64,000 nucleotides of DNA from Halichondria panicea (GCF_963675165.1 NC_087378.1:2570525-2634524), one strand, 5' to 3'; counted from the stretch's first letter, positions 12,127 through 24,817 are shown. Numbers and translations are program-made. Notes: generated by a model not told the origin, from the letters alone.

Positions 12127-14993
12127 CTACTGTTGAAGTCCTTCAGTAAGATATAGTTTTCCGAAGCTATTTCCTGCAATCTCAGTGACCTGCTGACACC
12201 TTAGCTCCACCTGCTCCCCCGCCAGTAAGGCATCCAGACGAGGGGGAGGGTTCACCGGACGCAGGTTCAGCTCTTGCTCAATGGCCTCCTTTGTTATGGG
12301 AAGAAGAGGCTCATTCTGTTGGGCACGGCGGGCATTCTCCTCTTTCTATGGGTGTGTGCATGGGGGGAACACAAAAAGTGAACAAACGAGAAGCTTAAAC
12401 AAAAAGTAGGAGCCTACAAAATAATGCATGCATGCAGGCCTTTGTCTCTAAACAGGACACTTCTATGCATGCAGTTAAACCTGTATATAACAGACACCAT
12501 TGGGAAACAATTAAGGTTGTGTCATTACACAGAGAGGTGTTCGTAGTTGAGAGGTTGTTCTTCTACATGTATGTTTTGTGAGCCAATTCCTGCTTATATA
12601 TAGCGAACCTTAGGACTGTGCTAAATGCTTCTTCAGGTCTTTCAAGCTTTGAAAAAACTGCAGAGATAAGCTAGAGAAAATGCATATCTCGGCAAAAAAA
12701 AAAGCTGGTCATTATACTCAATAGCAAGGTGGCCGTTCTTCAGGGGTTGTCTATATGGTAGGTACACATGGCTGCAATCTGGACCTTAGCTTAAGCGGGG
12801 TTCCACCGTATACAACATTGTATGCTTTAACTTGCTTCTGCAGTGCTTACTTTAAGTATGAGGTTTCAGGCCACACACCATTATAAGAATCAAGAAAGAG
12901 CTCTCAATCTGTCAAATCTTACTATGTCTGGACCTGGTAAGGATTATCATGTATGTACATGCACAATGACAGTGATATGCCGGTAACATTACATTTAAAA
13001 CACACTCACCCTCTTAGCGAAGGCGGCCAACCTGGACTGTGCTTGTTTGGCAAGAGCCTTTTCATAACCAATCAACCGGTAGTTGTCCTGTTGCAGGGTC
13101 TCCACACTCTCCATTAGTAACTGCATGTTCTTCTTAAGCAGCTGGCTACAAAATAGAAGTAAAATAATTATGTAACCAACACCTGATTTAATACACACAG
13201 GCATGACTAGCTATAGTCACAAAACCACACCAACTTGAAACAATCCAATGATTATGATCATGTAATGCGTTTTATCTAACAAGATACCATAATAGCGGGT
13301 CATTTAGGTGGGGTAAAATATTCGTTATTTTCATGGGCAAGCTGCCCTCCATGAAATTTTAACGTAGGTGTGGCTTACCAGAACGTAGGAATGCAGTACA
13401 GCCACGAGACTACGAAATTTTTACTCACAAAAACCACCGTTTTTCAAGTTGAACTAATTTTTTACCCACGAAAATTACCCGCTATACGGTAGCTCAACAT
13501 GTGCACAACTTTACTACATGCACAACTGAGACAGGGTAATAATTCATAGGCTACTGAATAGGCAGCATAATTATACAACTGTAGTTTACGATTAAAACTC
13601 ATATGTAGCCCTATACCTGGACGATAGTCCGAGGAAGTCCATTTTCTTTGGCTGTGTATCTCTGGTGTCCAGCTCACAGAGGAGGGCGTTCATGAGTCGA
13701 GAGTTTCTTATGGTCACTGGCAGCTCTTTCAACATGTCCTTGTGATCTAGCCCAGCCTTCTGTACACTGAGAAACAAAGAAGTACAATAACATAACAGCT
13801 TATAGTCTCTTGAATTACCAGGAATTAGTATGTTTGCACAAGAAATGAAATTCCTACAGAAAGTAATGAACTGTTTTGATGAGAACATTTCCACTTACCT
13901 CTCGGGGCTGAAGGAGTCCCCTCTGGACACCATTTCCACTATAGTGTCAGTAAGTCTGAACGCCTTCAAGCTGAGCACACCATTGGCCGTCCTTAGAGGG
14001 TCTACACACACAAAATCCTGTCACAAACTATTGAAATGTGCTTGTCTATGCTAGGAGCAGAACTATAACGCTCTAAGATTCATCTTAGCACACGACCAAT
14101 CAAGAAAAGAAGACCTTCTGAAATCCAGCTATATATCAAAAAAGTAGTTAATTAGAGGCACATTCTATTAATAGCATATTGCCAATGGGATGGGACTTAA
14201 GGCGATAAACTTAAGTACCATTCTAGATAAAGAATTCACACCCGGATGGCTCACCATAAATGAGAACAATGGACTCTTCGATAGTCTGTTGGTATCGCAC
14301 GTGGCTCTCCAAGAACTCCTTGTTGATGTGGGAGTTGAGGTACGTGGACTGATACCAGCCGACCTGGTGGTAGTCAACGTTGATGGACCGAAGCTTCTTC
14401 AAAATGTTCACCTGGTACTTGGCTGTGTTTATGTGTGGTGGGAGGTGGGGTGTTAGGGATGCAAGCAAGCCCAGTATGTACAAGATTAGAGATTGGTCTA
14501 CATGATAACACTCACTTGTGCTTAACTGGCATGTTTTGTGTATAATAATACGGAAACCATTACCCCAAACATGACAGTCAACAACCATTCCTACCACCAC
14601 ACCCATACATTCATCTTTGCTACAGGTATAAACCCACAATGCCTTTCCGTGTACTTACTCTCCTCTTCTTGGTCGTCCAATTCCTTGGGCAGGGGGAAAC
14701 AGTTGGTGATCTCGAGAGTGGTCCCTACCACCAAGCCCACCAGGAACCCAGTCACGAGTTCAGAGCTGCTACCCTCTTCCTGACAGTGCTTGATCACCTT
14801 CAATGCAACCTGTGGTGAGCAAGCAGGTCATAGTGTCTCATTCCGGCGGGGTACAGTGCCCGTAATTCCCTCTAAATTGCACAAGTGATGTTTACACTTC
14901 ATAATTATTCCTAACTCTGATTAGAGTTACCAATCCATCAACTTGAACATTCTCAATCTCTTTAATAGCTCCTTTTTTACTGCTACCAGCCAT
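12127..14993 (-). CDS. EIF3H: Translation initiation factor eIF3 subunit h
   Basis: MPN-domain subunit of the eIF3 complex, acting in 43S recruitment in the cytoplasm. Seven exons in transcription order: 14993-14931, 14809-14659, 14422-14255, 14001-13899, 13766-13617, 13145-13010, 12345-12127, giving 329 residues against about 350 in human. Family landmarks: N-terminal ENVQVDGL, then ALKVIKHCQEEG, LEITNCFPLP and VGWYQSTYL (the degenerate MPN core), QQTIEESIVLIYDP, LSLKAFRLT, then the helical C-terminal part with NMQLLMESVETLQQD and the final FGKLYLTEGLQQ. The start follows a short GC-rich leader, and the ATG opens 204 bp from the ATG of the divergent Death-domain gene. The JAMM metal ligands are not seen, as expected for eIF3h. 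Very secure. Confidence 0.95.
13287..13489. mobile_element. MITE in an eIF3h intron
   Basis: The outer ends match as inverted repeats: taatagcgggtcatttaggtgggg at left, and cccacgaaaattacccgctatac at right. It belongs to the same family as 11728-11851. It lies in the intron between exons 5 and 6. Confidence 0.55.
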
Positions 14994-15196
14994 GCCGCGC
15001 CGCTGCTCTCTTGTCTAGTCTTGATCTTCCTGATCCTACACGTACGTACACCACGTGGTTAGATTAATTTAGTGAACTCTAAACCCAATATTTACAGCAA
15101 ACTCAGCACTCGACTCTAACTCAGGAAAAGCTAGACATTATACTTTGCTGACTATGCTATTGTAAATCTGGAGGATTCATAGCTATACAAATCACA
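14994..15196. promoter_or_regulatory. Probable bidirectional promoter, eIF3h / Death-domain gene
   Basis: Only 203 bp separate the two divergent start codons, so both core promoters must overlap or abut here unless distal 5' UTR exons exist. No clear TATA box is seen in the sensible positions. Inference from layout only. Confidence 0.5.
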
Positions 15197-18100
15197 ATGG
15201 CATTCAACAGTGAGTTATCTGCTATAAAGCTGACACAAGAATGATTTGATGGTGTAATAATATAATTATTATAAACCACTGTAGGGGGCAGGCCTGAATT
15301 GAAAGACCTTCTTGACCAACTCGGTGTGGTGACAGAATGGGAGTTACTGGGAAATCACTTGGGCATTAAGAGGCACAAGCTCAACGATATCAAAGTGGAG
15401 CGGCATGGTAAAGCCTCCCTGTGCAAGATGGACATGTTTGACTACTGGCTAAGGAGTGATATATACGCTAGCTGGCAGAAGGTGGTGGAAGCCCTGGAAA
15501 AAATGGATGATTTCGGTCTACTATCTCATACTTTGAGAGTCAGCCATGGACTAGGTAAAACTTTATCTCGATATTCAACATGAATATTGTTTTCTTTTAG
15601 CTCCTGCTGTTCCTGCAGAGCCAATGCAATCTTCTCAAGGCGTGCAGCAAGTGAGGTTTGCATCACATGAGACACATGTACATGTACACGAAATGTTTAC
15701 TTTAGCAATCTGTGGGAAAAAAGCCAAATAACCCGCTATACGATAGTAGTATAGTTATGTCACTTAATTGTCAGTGAGTCACTATACAGTACTAATATAT
15801 TTTGTGACTATCCAGGGCTACTCTGCCAGTGCTGGTCACAGTGCAGGGGTTGCTTCTTTGGCTGGTGTGCAAGAAAAAACAGCTATACAAGATACCAGTG
15901 CTCAGAAATCATCCAATATAGCTTTAATCATCAGCTCTTTAACGCGAGATGATAGCAATGTCGATGCTGTTAATGCAATTGATCCGAGTGACCCTAAACT
16001 TTCTGTACTTCAGCAAGCAATTACAGTGAGTTACTATGAATCCACTGAGATCATTTAGACCATCATGTTTGTTTATACAGCGTCGTGCCCTAAATATGGC
16101 CAAAGTGCTTATTGCTCTGGGTGCTGATGTGAACTATGTCAATAGCAAAAACTTGACAGCTTTTGATATTGCCAGCATGATGAGTGATGAAAATGCTTTA
16201 GAGCTTCTAAAGAGTGTTGGAGGACTTCCGTCTTCCTATGTCTACAAAGACACTAGCACTAAAATGGAATCTGAAGAAGAGATGAGATCACAAAGTAAGT
16301 TGTGTGAGGACAACGTTGTGTTAGAGTCATTACAGGTGCATTCGGAAAGTAACATGACTTCTTGCTTGTGGTTACTTTCCAATGCACATATCTCTCTCTC
16401 TTTTAATTGTGGACTCTTGCTGTTAGTAGTCTGTATTCTCTTGTACTTGTAGATCTAGCCGTGTCCCTAGGCTAATCTAACTGCTTGTTTAATTCTGTCG
16501 TATGTACGCACTGAAAAATGTTGTACAATGACTACTCCCCCTTCCTCCCCTCCACTTTTAGCTCATTCCCTTGTTCTGTGTCTGGACAGCAGTGGGGAGA
16601 AGGCGCTCGTGCAGCTGGAGATACTCAACCAACTTGAGAAACTAACTGGCAAGAAGATCTCTGAACTGTTTGATTATATGGTGGGCAGTGGAATTGGAGG
16701 ACTCTTCCTACTAGCCATGGTGTACGGTAAGCTGCCTAGCGTACTTATTCGGCTGCTTAAATTACATTATTTCTAGCGGCCTGAAACCGAGGCTATAGTT
16801 GGACCTCTATTTAGGACGCAACATTTAAAAAAATTTATAGGTCAGAAAATTGCCTAAGATCGAGAGTGTCGCATATTTGGAGGGCCTTAAGTACATAGTA
16901 TTATGGTAATAGTATTGCAAGATCCAAGCCTCACAGAATTTTTTTCTTTTTGGGGTAAGGAAAGTTGGCTATTTGTATCTAGTCTTTTCTGGTTTATGCT
17001 GATCTGACCCCACAGCTGACAAGACTGTGCGTCAGCTCCAAAGGCTATACTATCAGTACATGCAAAGAATGTTGAATGTAACTGACGCCAAGAAGAGTTG
17101 GAGGGAACTGGAGGACTTTTTTCATGATCTGTTTCGACGTACAAGAATGGACGATAACGTCTCTCCCAAGTGAGTGTTCATGAAAACCTATTACACACTA
17201 AAATAGGTTTACATGTGGTTCTTCCTACAGTGGTCGGCCCAGCCACCACTTAACCACCACTTTTATCAATATAAAATGTAGCAATGTGCCAGAAAGTAGC
17301 CACTACTATAGACAATCGTGGGCAGATTCGTTTAGTCATTCATGGCTGTGTACTTTTGTGTAGGGTTCTCATTGCTGCTGTGAACAGGGAGACCACTAAA
17401 CTCAAGCTAAAATTCTTCAGTAACTTTTCAAAAGAGAAAGATTCATCACGTAAGGAAATAACCATACCCCTGTAAAGTGTGGTTTCCCATGACTGTTTTA
17501 TATATTATGTACACACATACTTATTCGTCTTTTTATATATACACACACAGTTCACGTATACAGAGTAGCATGCTACACCTGTGCCACCCCTGAGTACTAT
17601 GGCGTGATAGGCAATGACACAGACCACTACATTCATGGGGGAGCCATCTGCAGAAACCTCACACCCTCTGCTCTGACCTTCATTTACGAGAATTGTAAAA
17701 AGCCCTCCATTACCGGTGTAGTGTCTGTAGGGGAGGGAATCTGGTCGTCTATGCCTTACACGGAGGACACAGATCTATCAGCATGCGCAGCGGTGAGATA
17801 GTACTTGTAGCTTTTCCTTTGTATTTGGCATGTACATACGATGACAGAGCATGCATGTAATTGAAGCACACTCCTTCTTCCCCGGCAGTACCTACTATTA
17901 GCAGTTTGTATATAATTGGAGCATTCCCAGAACATTTTCTTTCTCTCCCGTAGTACTATACACGTGTTTCTCTGTGTGCTTATTTTACGTACCCACCCAC
18001 ACACATTCTATAGGATGCACTGGTGGAGCAGATCCACCAGAACTGTAAGAGCCGGTTCTCTCCCCCCAACCCTGCCTTCTACTACCGTATCAACCCACTT

Positions 18101-18238
18101 TTTCCAGTTCAGACACCGGTGAAGCTACTACTGGAAGACCTCGTTGATTTGCATGTTAATGCTATTGTCACTCTTGTTGGAGAGGAGAGCTCATCATCTC
18201 TGGAAATTAAAAGTCTGGCATATCAGTTAGCTTCCTAA
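15197..18238 (+). CDS. Death domain + ankyrin + catalytically dead PLA2G6-like patatin protein
   Basis: Ten exons: 15197-15209, 15285-15554, 15601-15650, 15816-16025, 16081-16294, 16562-16726, 17016-17169, 17364-17449, 17551-17792, 18014-18238; 542 residues. Residues about 6-100 form a Death-superfamily fold (ELKDLLDQLGVVTEWELLG, then W at the expected helix and LLSHTLRVS). Residues about 150-235 include one clear ankyrin repeat (LNMAKVLIALGADVNYVNSK). From residue 253 it follows calcium-independent phospholipase A2 beta: LCLDSSGEKALV, ELFDYMVGSGIGGLFLLA, YRVACYTCATPEYY, IHGGAICRN, VVSVGEG, FYYRINP. In active enzymes these are DGGG-x-(K/R)-G, GTSTG and DGG. Here the nucleophile position is Gly296 (codon 16690-16692) and the Asp is His416 (17634-17636), so hydrolysis is not expected. 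The role is probably scaffolding or signalling through the Death domain (inference). Confidence 0.87.
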
Positions 18239-18407
18239 GCTTTTTTGGTAGTATTATTATTATTCAAACAGAAGTTTTCTACAGTTTGTAGTTTTGATCG
18301 TGTTGTGTTTAAACTTGTGCATGTGTCATGCATTTTTAATGATGTAATGTACAAGTAAAAAAATAATAGTTATAATATACAATGTCATTTATGGAACAAC
18401 AATTAAT

Positions 18408-19471
18408 CTATTCACTGTCTATTAAGGTAGTCATGGCCGCCTTGAAGTCTCTCAACACCTTAGCCTCATCTTGAGTGGGTATTTCTTGGTCCCGCAAAAC
18501 AGTAGCAATAGCCACTGCACTCTGTTTCACACCATTCACTGTAGCTAGGCCACTGAGCAGCGTGGCCACATTAAACTGGTCACTCAGGTAGCCCTCCTCG
18601 GTGGTGACAGGCTGCACTGTGTCCAGGTAGTGGATTATCTCCACATTCTCAGGGGCAGGGGTCTCTCCTTCCCACAACCCGTCTGTTACCTGCATGCAAG
18701 TGTTGAACTATTAAAGTAGGCATGCACAATTCACTTATTCCATGGCATGTATATACATTGCCAGTGTATAGTTGTCACCCCTTAATTACCAGGCTGCTAC
18801 AATGCAAGCTGCACAGAGCTTACCACAGTGGTAGAACAAGGCATCCACAACTGTCTCTCAGGAGTCCATTCCCATTTTTGCTCTTTATCACACCAGCGAT
18901 ACCTATAAAAGATACAAAGCATGAACATTTGCTTGCCAACTGTCATGTATCACTTACCATAAAGGTGTAGCTTGGTTTGCATAGAAGACATAGATGTTAT
19001 TTTTGTCACTCCTCCCCTCCGATCCATCCTCCAACCCATTCAAAAATGTCTTGATGTTATCTCCATCTAGATAATGAGACATTCTATACAAGTCACAATT
19101 AAAGAAAAGTCACCTTTGATAGTTCTCGAGCTGAAAAACGCATTCTTCAAATGCATCTGGATGAGCATAGCTGCAGGAGAGAGCTCATCTTTTGGCACAG
19201 GCTCAGAGCACAACTGCTTGAGTTGACTCAACAGCGAACAAATCTTTGCAGAGTCTTTTTCACTCTTCGATGCTTGGTTATTCAGTGATTTCAGCAACTT
19301 TCGGATCTCCTTGCTGCAGTTGCATACGGGTATACTATAAAATATACTTTTTTATATCAGGGTCTGGGACACTTACTATTGTTTTGGAGGAGGTTTCACT
19401 TCAGTTTCAACTTTCCTTTTCTTAGTTTCAGGAGGGCCTTCACTGGGTGCAAAACTCTCACTTTCAGCCAT
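18408..19471 (-). CDS. Unknown protein with N-terminal nuclear localisation signal
   Basis: Five exons in transcription order: 19471-19377, 19313-19114, 19066-18958, 18902-18824, 18689-18408; all phases join, giving 254 residues. The family is not recognised. The N-terminus is acidic/proline-rich with a textbook monopartite NLS (KKRKV, residues 17-21). Residues about 32-95 are predicted helical (KEIRKLLKSLNNQ, SLLSQLKQLCSE, PAAMLIQMHLKNAFF), with spacing reminiscent of TFIIS-N/LEDGF-type helical bundles, a weak comparison only. The middle has an aromatic cluster (NIYVFYANQATPLWYRW, WEWTPERQLWMP). The C-terminus is a further helical region (FNVATLLSGLATVNG). It is tail to tail with the Death-domain gene (169 bp) and head to head with NRBP (237 bp). 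Confidence 0.7.
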
Positions 19472-19708
19472 TCTAAACCACTAACACTGGCTACAAGCAA
19501 GCAAACAAACTAAAACTAGATGATAGTGATAATTCATGGCTGAGGTTTTGCAGTTTTATGGTCTAGTACCGTATGGGGGGGGAAAACCCCGGGATTCCCC
19601 TGAAGACGCTTTCCCGATTACAGGTGCAGGAGCACTTTGACCTAAGGTCAAAGTTCTATCAGAAAGAAGAATATACAATTAATTACAAAGAGCTAGAGAA
19701 CAAGCAAG
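19472..19708. promoter_or_regulatory. Probable bidirectional promoter, unknown gene / NRBP
   Basis: A 237-bp spacer separates two divergent ATGs. It contains a short hairpin-like GC-rich patch (ggggggggaaaaccccgggattcccc, read in two parts around 19574-19601). Inference from layout. Confidence 0.45.
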
Positions 19709-22700
19709 ATGCCAAGGAGCCCCATAACTAGTACTGCTGACTTGTCAGAGACACCCTCCGTCTCTAAAGACTCTGATAAGGAAGACACTGACGACAGTGA
19801 GGATGAGATCCTAGAAATCAGTGAGAATGGAAGATGGCAGAAAATAGATCAGCATGTGAGTACATCTATGTGTGGTTTCTGAATACATTGGTCCTCTGGT
19901 TGGTTTTGAGGTTTGGCTGGGATACTTACTTGCCACTCATCCAAAACATTCGCAGGTGACCAGAGATGTTCCTGGCATTGATGCGGCTTTTCTGGCCATT
20001 GATACTGACGATGCTGTAGAGTTTGTATGGAATGAAGTGCGCTACTCTAACAGGAAGGTAGTCAAAGAGAGCAAGGTAAGGGCCGGGGTGTGGTATAAAT
20101 TAGTCAGAGCTTCCTAGGTGTGTGTCTCATTCTGTGTCCTTATAATTAAAAAGGCTAGGTGTAATAGTTATGCTATATTATTTTTATGCTTTCCTTAAGT
20201 AAATCCCTCAAGAAAAGAGCTCTTATTAGGGTCATATTAACAGTCTCCATAATTATGTGTCTTACAAATGTTTACCCTCAGGAACGTTTAGTGAAGATAC
20301 TAAAGAGGTTGACCGAAGTCAAGCACAACAATATCGTGAATTTTATTGACTTTTGGCATGACCGTGTCAATAACCAAGACAGAGTGAGTACCGTACACAT
20401 CATGGCACATACCAGCTACACACTCACATATTCATACTGGTGTGCTTTGATACACAATGGATGTCTTGTCTTAATCAGCTTGTTATCATTCTCTATGACA
20501 AACGTTACCACCCACTTCGCGCACATGCACACACACAGCTTGTGTTCATCACCGAGTACATGACGTCTGGCTCTCTCATGCAATTCCTAATGAAGGCCAA
20601 GGGTCAGGGTAGGAAGAAAACTGTCAGTAAAAAGGTGAGCTATAATTATACATGTTAGTCCCTTTATCATCAAAACACATGTACACTCGTGTAGATGTGG
20701 AGAAGATGGTGTCGACAGATCTTGTCAGCTCTAAGGTAAATGTAGTCTCGGAATGTGTGCACAGTATTTGATTTTAAACCGGCAAAGTATTTACAGAGTA
20801 ATAATTGGTAGCAAACTTGTGCACATGTGCAAGTTGTTGACCTACTTGGTGACGTACACACACATTTTCAACTAGTTATCTACACAAGCATGACATCACC
20901 CATGGCAACCTGTCTCTCGCCAGTATCTTCATTCAACACGATGGCCTGGTTAAGATCGGATCAGGTGAGCTAACACTATGATACCGTATAGCAGGTTATT
21001 TTTGTATGGTGTAAATTTTCATATATCTCGTATTGTAGAGCATCGTACGAAAATAAAACTACGCTATATGTTCACGTCACTTCCTGAGCTGTACAAATAT
21101 TTAAAATACATAATTGAGCAGTTCATATGAAAATGTGCACCCAACGAAAATAATGATCCTTACCTGTTATAGCTTTGCTGCACAATCATACACCAAATTT
21201 ACTAACAGGCATTTTTCACTCAGGCCTTTTGAGTGCTCATAAACACTACAACTCATGCAAGTATGTTGCAGTGCATATAATTATTATTACTGTAATTATG
21301 CCTCGGTTGCGCATGCACAGCGAGGTACATGTATATGGTAGTGTGTCTGTGTGTGTTAACCGTTACAGCTGCTCTGTGATAAATGAAGTGCAAGTAAGAG
21401 TTTCTATAGTCTTCTAGTAACGTTTCTTGGATTGCGGATTTGTAAATCGATCTCGAGTTATGGCTAGATTTGCTTATTTTGAAAGACTCTTCAGACTCAT
21501 GTGTAGCAACATCTGTGATATAACTTAGCTATTCTACTTTAGTATTAACTCTACACTAGAACGCTACATGTAGCTGCAAGAGTCAGGAAAGAGCTGCACT
21601 GTTTCATGAGCGTGCAGCCATTAGCAATAATTATGGACTTTGAACTTTCGGCATCATTTTTAGCAATAATCTAGTCTCATGAATCAGCCGCCCTTCTTTT
21701 GGGAAGACCGTCTGAGCACTCTTGTCAATTCAAAATGGAATGTTAATTGCACAAAACCAATGAATGTAATCAAATTCGTGATCTTATGCCCCCACGTATT
21801 TATTAATATAATTTTTTGTACAAATCGTCAAGCGAAGGCATCTCTCTTTATTTGTGTTTTGCCTGTGGTGCTACTGTAACTCTGTGCCTAAGGACGGTGC
21901 TTTCATTAGTCATTAGTCAGTAATGAATACAACCTCTTCAATAGGTGGCAGTTCGTCCCTTATTACACATAATGTTGTACAAATCCTTAGCCTTTCTGGC
22001 ATTACAGGTGAAAGTGTTTACAAATTCATACAGTTAGAGTCTAGAGTCTTTTTCCATTCTTCCCAGTGCATTTTCACCAGTTGATTTGGCTGCTTGACTG
22101 CATGGGTGTTATTTGCCTCTTATTTACAATCAGCTTTTGTGCATATACGGTACTGTGTTACTTACTGTCATCTCCACCCATCCAGTGTCACCAGACGCCA
22201 TACACGAGCATGTTAAGACCAAGAGGGAGGAGATGAGCATGAGACCACACTACACTGCTCCTGAGTATGCAGAGGGACCTGTTGGCACAGCTGCCGATAT
22301 CTATGCTTTTGGAATGTGTGCTTTAGAAGTGAGGCACAGTACTCTGCATGGCTATAGTGTTGCTAGGCAGCAAGTACCTGTTGCTGGTACCTAAAGAGGA
22401 GGATTTGTTATTATTGTTTGTGGTGTAAGGCGTTTGTGAATGTGCTGCTAAGTCAGTCATTGATAGCTAGTAGGTGTGGTCGAGTAATGATGCAAGCAGC
22501 ATCTCTAATGGTGCCTTAAACAAAACGTTGTTGGCATTTTGCCCAACACCTACATTGTACATGTTATCCATACGCAAATATAATTATTTGCACTGATGTT
22601 TAGTCTTGAAAACAAAATTGAAAATCGCATAAGCATGTTTTGCTTCGGGTATAACCGATAATCATTTATCGGACAATTTTCTGGGTGATTTTCGTTGTTT

Positions 22701-24817
22701 AATATTTGTTTTAAATATCCGGACAATACCTTGAAAAGTTGAGATACATTCCAAGCATAGATAGAAGAAGGAAAGGTTTGTGCGAACAGATAACGCTACA
22801 CACGATTCTGAGAGCAGACTGCAACAGCCTTCACTATAAGTAAAACAAGCCATAACTCAAGAAAGAGGCTTTAGTCACAAGTCCACAAATCAAAATCCAA
22901 GAGAACGTGGCTAGAAGCCTATAGGAGTTGTTAGTTTTCGTAACCGTTATGCAGTTACAGCTGGAACACACACACTCACAGTTACTTTGTACCATAATTA
23001 TTTCTCATACGGCTACGCCTCGATGCATAATTACATTACTCTCTCAACACAGATGCTTAACTTTGATCTTCTTGGCAATGGGGAAAACCCTAGCCGAGTA
23101 AAGAAGGAGAGCATCCATCAGGCACTCCACGGGCTCACTGGCCCTCAGCAAGAGTTTGTAGATATTTGTTTACGACAGAACAAAGAAGATAGACCCAGTG
23201 CCACTACACTACTCAAGCACCCTGCTTTACAAGAGGTGAGGGGACTGTGTTTTTACGTCTATAGTTTTAGGCGTAGTGATGTGGTGAATTGGCCTGGCTG
23301 TATAGAATTTTTACCATAATATTATTATTGTACATTGTAGAATTTATGGTGTTGTGCGATATAGATCTACCTACATGGAATTGTGTATTTACACAATTGA
23401 ATTCTGTGTTGGTTTTGTCTAACATGTGTTACATGTGTTACCTACATGTAGGTGTTTGACTTGAAGATCCTCAGTGCACTGGCTCTTAGTCAGAGAGTTT
23501 CCAGAGAAAAGATATGGGAAGAATTAGGTGAGCTATGTGTGGAAGTGCATCAGAGAGTCAAAGTAGATCAATGGTTGGCAGTGAGTGTCAAAAATCGAAG
23601 CTGCTCAATATTTATATTCCGTCCATTACAACGTACATGTACGTGCAGTGTTTTTATTTGTGCATGACGAGGGAACCTTGTTCATGCTTAACCAAGCATA
23701 AAACGGCTTTGATGTAATTATGGCATTCGACTCCTTTTCAGACCAATCTCACCTCCGAAGTAAGGATAAGGACTCTGTGATGGCAGAGCTGCATCGACCT
23801 GGGAGAGACCCATCATTCTGGAAGTAAGCATTAACAGATTGCCCTTGACAAACGGTATACCCATTATTATTTTTGTGAGTGGCAATTTGTTGCATTATTA
23901 GTACCCATAGCTATTAAGATCATATCCCATACATTAGTGACACATCATGCAGCCCACGTAGTGAGCAATTAACTTCATCCTGTTCAGCTGTTGGTTATAC
24001 GGCCTCACACACATTGACTTAATATGGCCACATAAATTTACTGGTCCCCACTAATTTCAAGTGTAGTGTGAGTGGATGATTTTCTAGGCTTTCCCAGTCG
24101 CCTCAACTGGACCTAGAGAAACTATTCGAAGAGATCACACTGGACGTCATCTACCACACGGACTCACACCCTCTCACCACACGCAGCCCACAGAAGAAAG
24201 ATGTCTCCAGCACTAGGTACGAGCCTAACATTAAACATCATGAACTGTTTGTAATTCGTCTCTTTCCCCAGGACAATGCATACTTCTAACACATCCAGTC
24301 AAAGAAACTCTTCACAGTATGCAGAAGAAATTAGAAAAGTAAAAACCGGTGTACATGTAGTAGTGACACGTAGTATCTCTCTTAAATACATACAGGTGAC
24401 TGGTATGTGTTGCAATGTGAACCAACTTGAGGATAAGAGAGAAATCGTGCTCAAGCTCACATTCGAAGATAAAATGGAGAGGGAATTAACAAGTGAACTT
24501 AAAAATGGTAAGCGTTATACTAGATCCCCTGACTCAGATTAGTATGAATCTGTGGGGGCTCAGTTGCAGCAAGAGCTTTTCTCTTTACAAGCCCTTGGTT
24601 GCAGTCAGTGTGTTCGTAGTAACAAATTGTGTGCATTACTTTAGATGATGATGCTTCTGCTCTTGCTTGGGATCTGGTGATGAATGGTTTGGTCAATGAG
24701 GTAAGATCCAGCTGTGTTACTAATTGATGTCTGTTCATTTATTTTCGTCAATAGAGTGACCAACAAAAGATCACAGAAACAATTTCTCAAAAGTTACTAA
24801 TAGTTGCTGTCAAGTAG
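19709..24817 (+). CDS. NRBP1: Nuclear receptor-binding protein (NRBP) pseudokinase
   Basis: Cytoplasmic pseudokinase adaptor linked to ubiquitin-ligase complexes and trafficking in other animals. Fifteen exons join in frame: 19709-19855, 19956-20075, 20282-20383, 20539-20634, 20695-20735, 20876-20964, 22186-22328, 23053-23235, 23452-23527, 23742-23823, 24088-24216, 24272-24338, 24396-24507, 24645-24700, 24755-24817; 501 residues against 535 in human NRBP1. Family signatures: DSEDEILEISENGRWQK, VPGIDAAFLAIDTDDAVE, VWNEV, LVFITEYMTSGSL, WRRWCRQILSALSYLH, ITHGNL in place of HRD, IKIGS-like VKIGSVSPD in place of DFG, DIYAFGMCALEM, RPSATTLLKHPAL. The C-terminal region keeps the LDLEKLFEEI and CNVNQLEDKREIVLKL segments. 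One NRBP is likely ancestral to vertebrate NRBP1/2, so the paralogue symbol is approximate. The two long introns hold repeats. Confidence 0.93.
20981..21176. mobile_element. MITE in NRBP intron 6
   Basis: Starts taccgtatagcaggttattttt and ends aaaataatgatccttacctgttatag, an imperfect inverted pair of the same type as 13287-13489. No ORF. Confidence 0.45.
21290..21650 (+). repeat. Dispersed repeat with CCTCGG..GCGCATGC end, copy 1
   Basis: Begins with tgcctcggttgcgcatgcac and shares, in the opposite orientation, long similarity with 22790-23030 and 36310-36660 (shared words: gtaagagtttctatag, cttctagt, gatttgtaaat, cgagttatg). No coding capacity. Confidence 0.6.
22480..23035 (-). repeat. Dispersed repeat, copy 2, in NRBP intron 7
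   Basis: Related to the copies at 21290-21650 and 36310-36660: shared words include gccataactcaagaa, agtccacaaat and agaagcctatag. It lies immediately before NRBP exon 8. The left boundary is uncertain. Confidence 0.5.

Noticed and set aside
11604-13677. Minus frames sharing an 'RIAGNFRG' peptide at 11604-11894 and 13462-13677
   Set aside because: The shared peptide is just the translated end of the same MITE family, not a protein motif.
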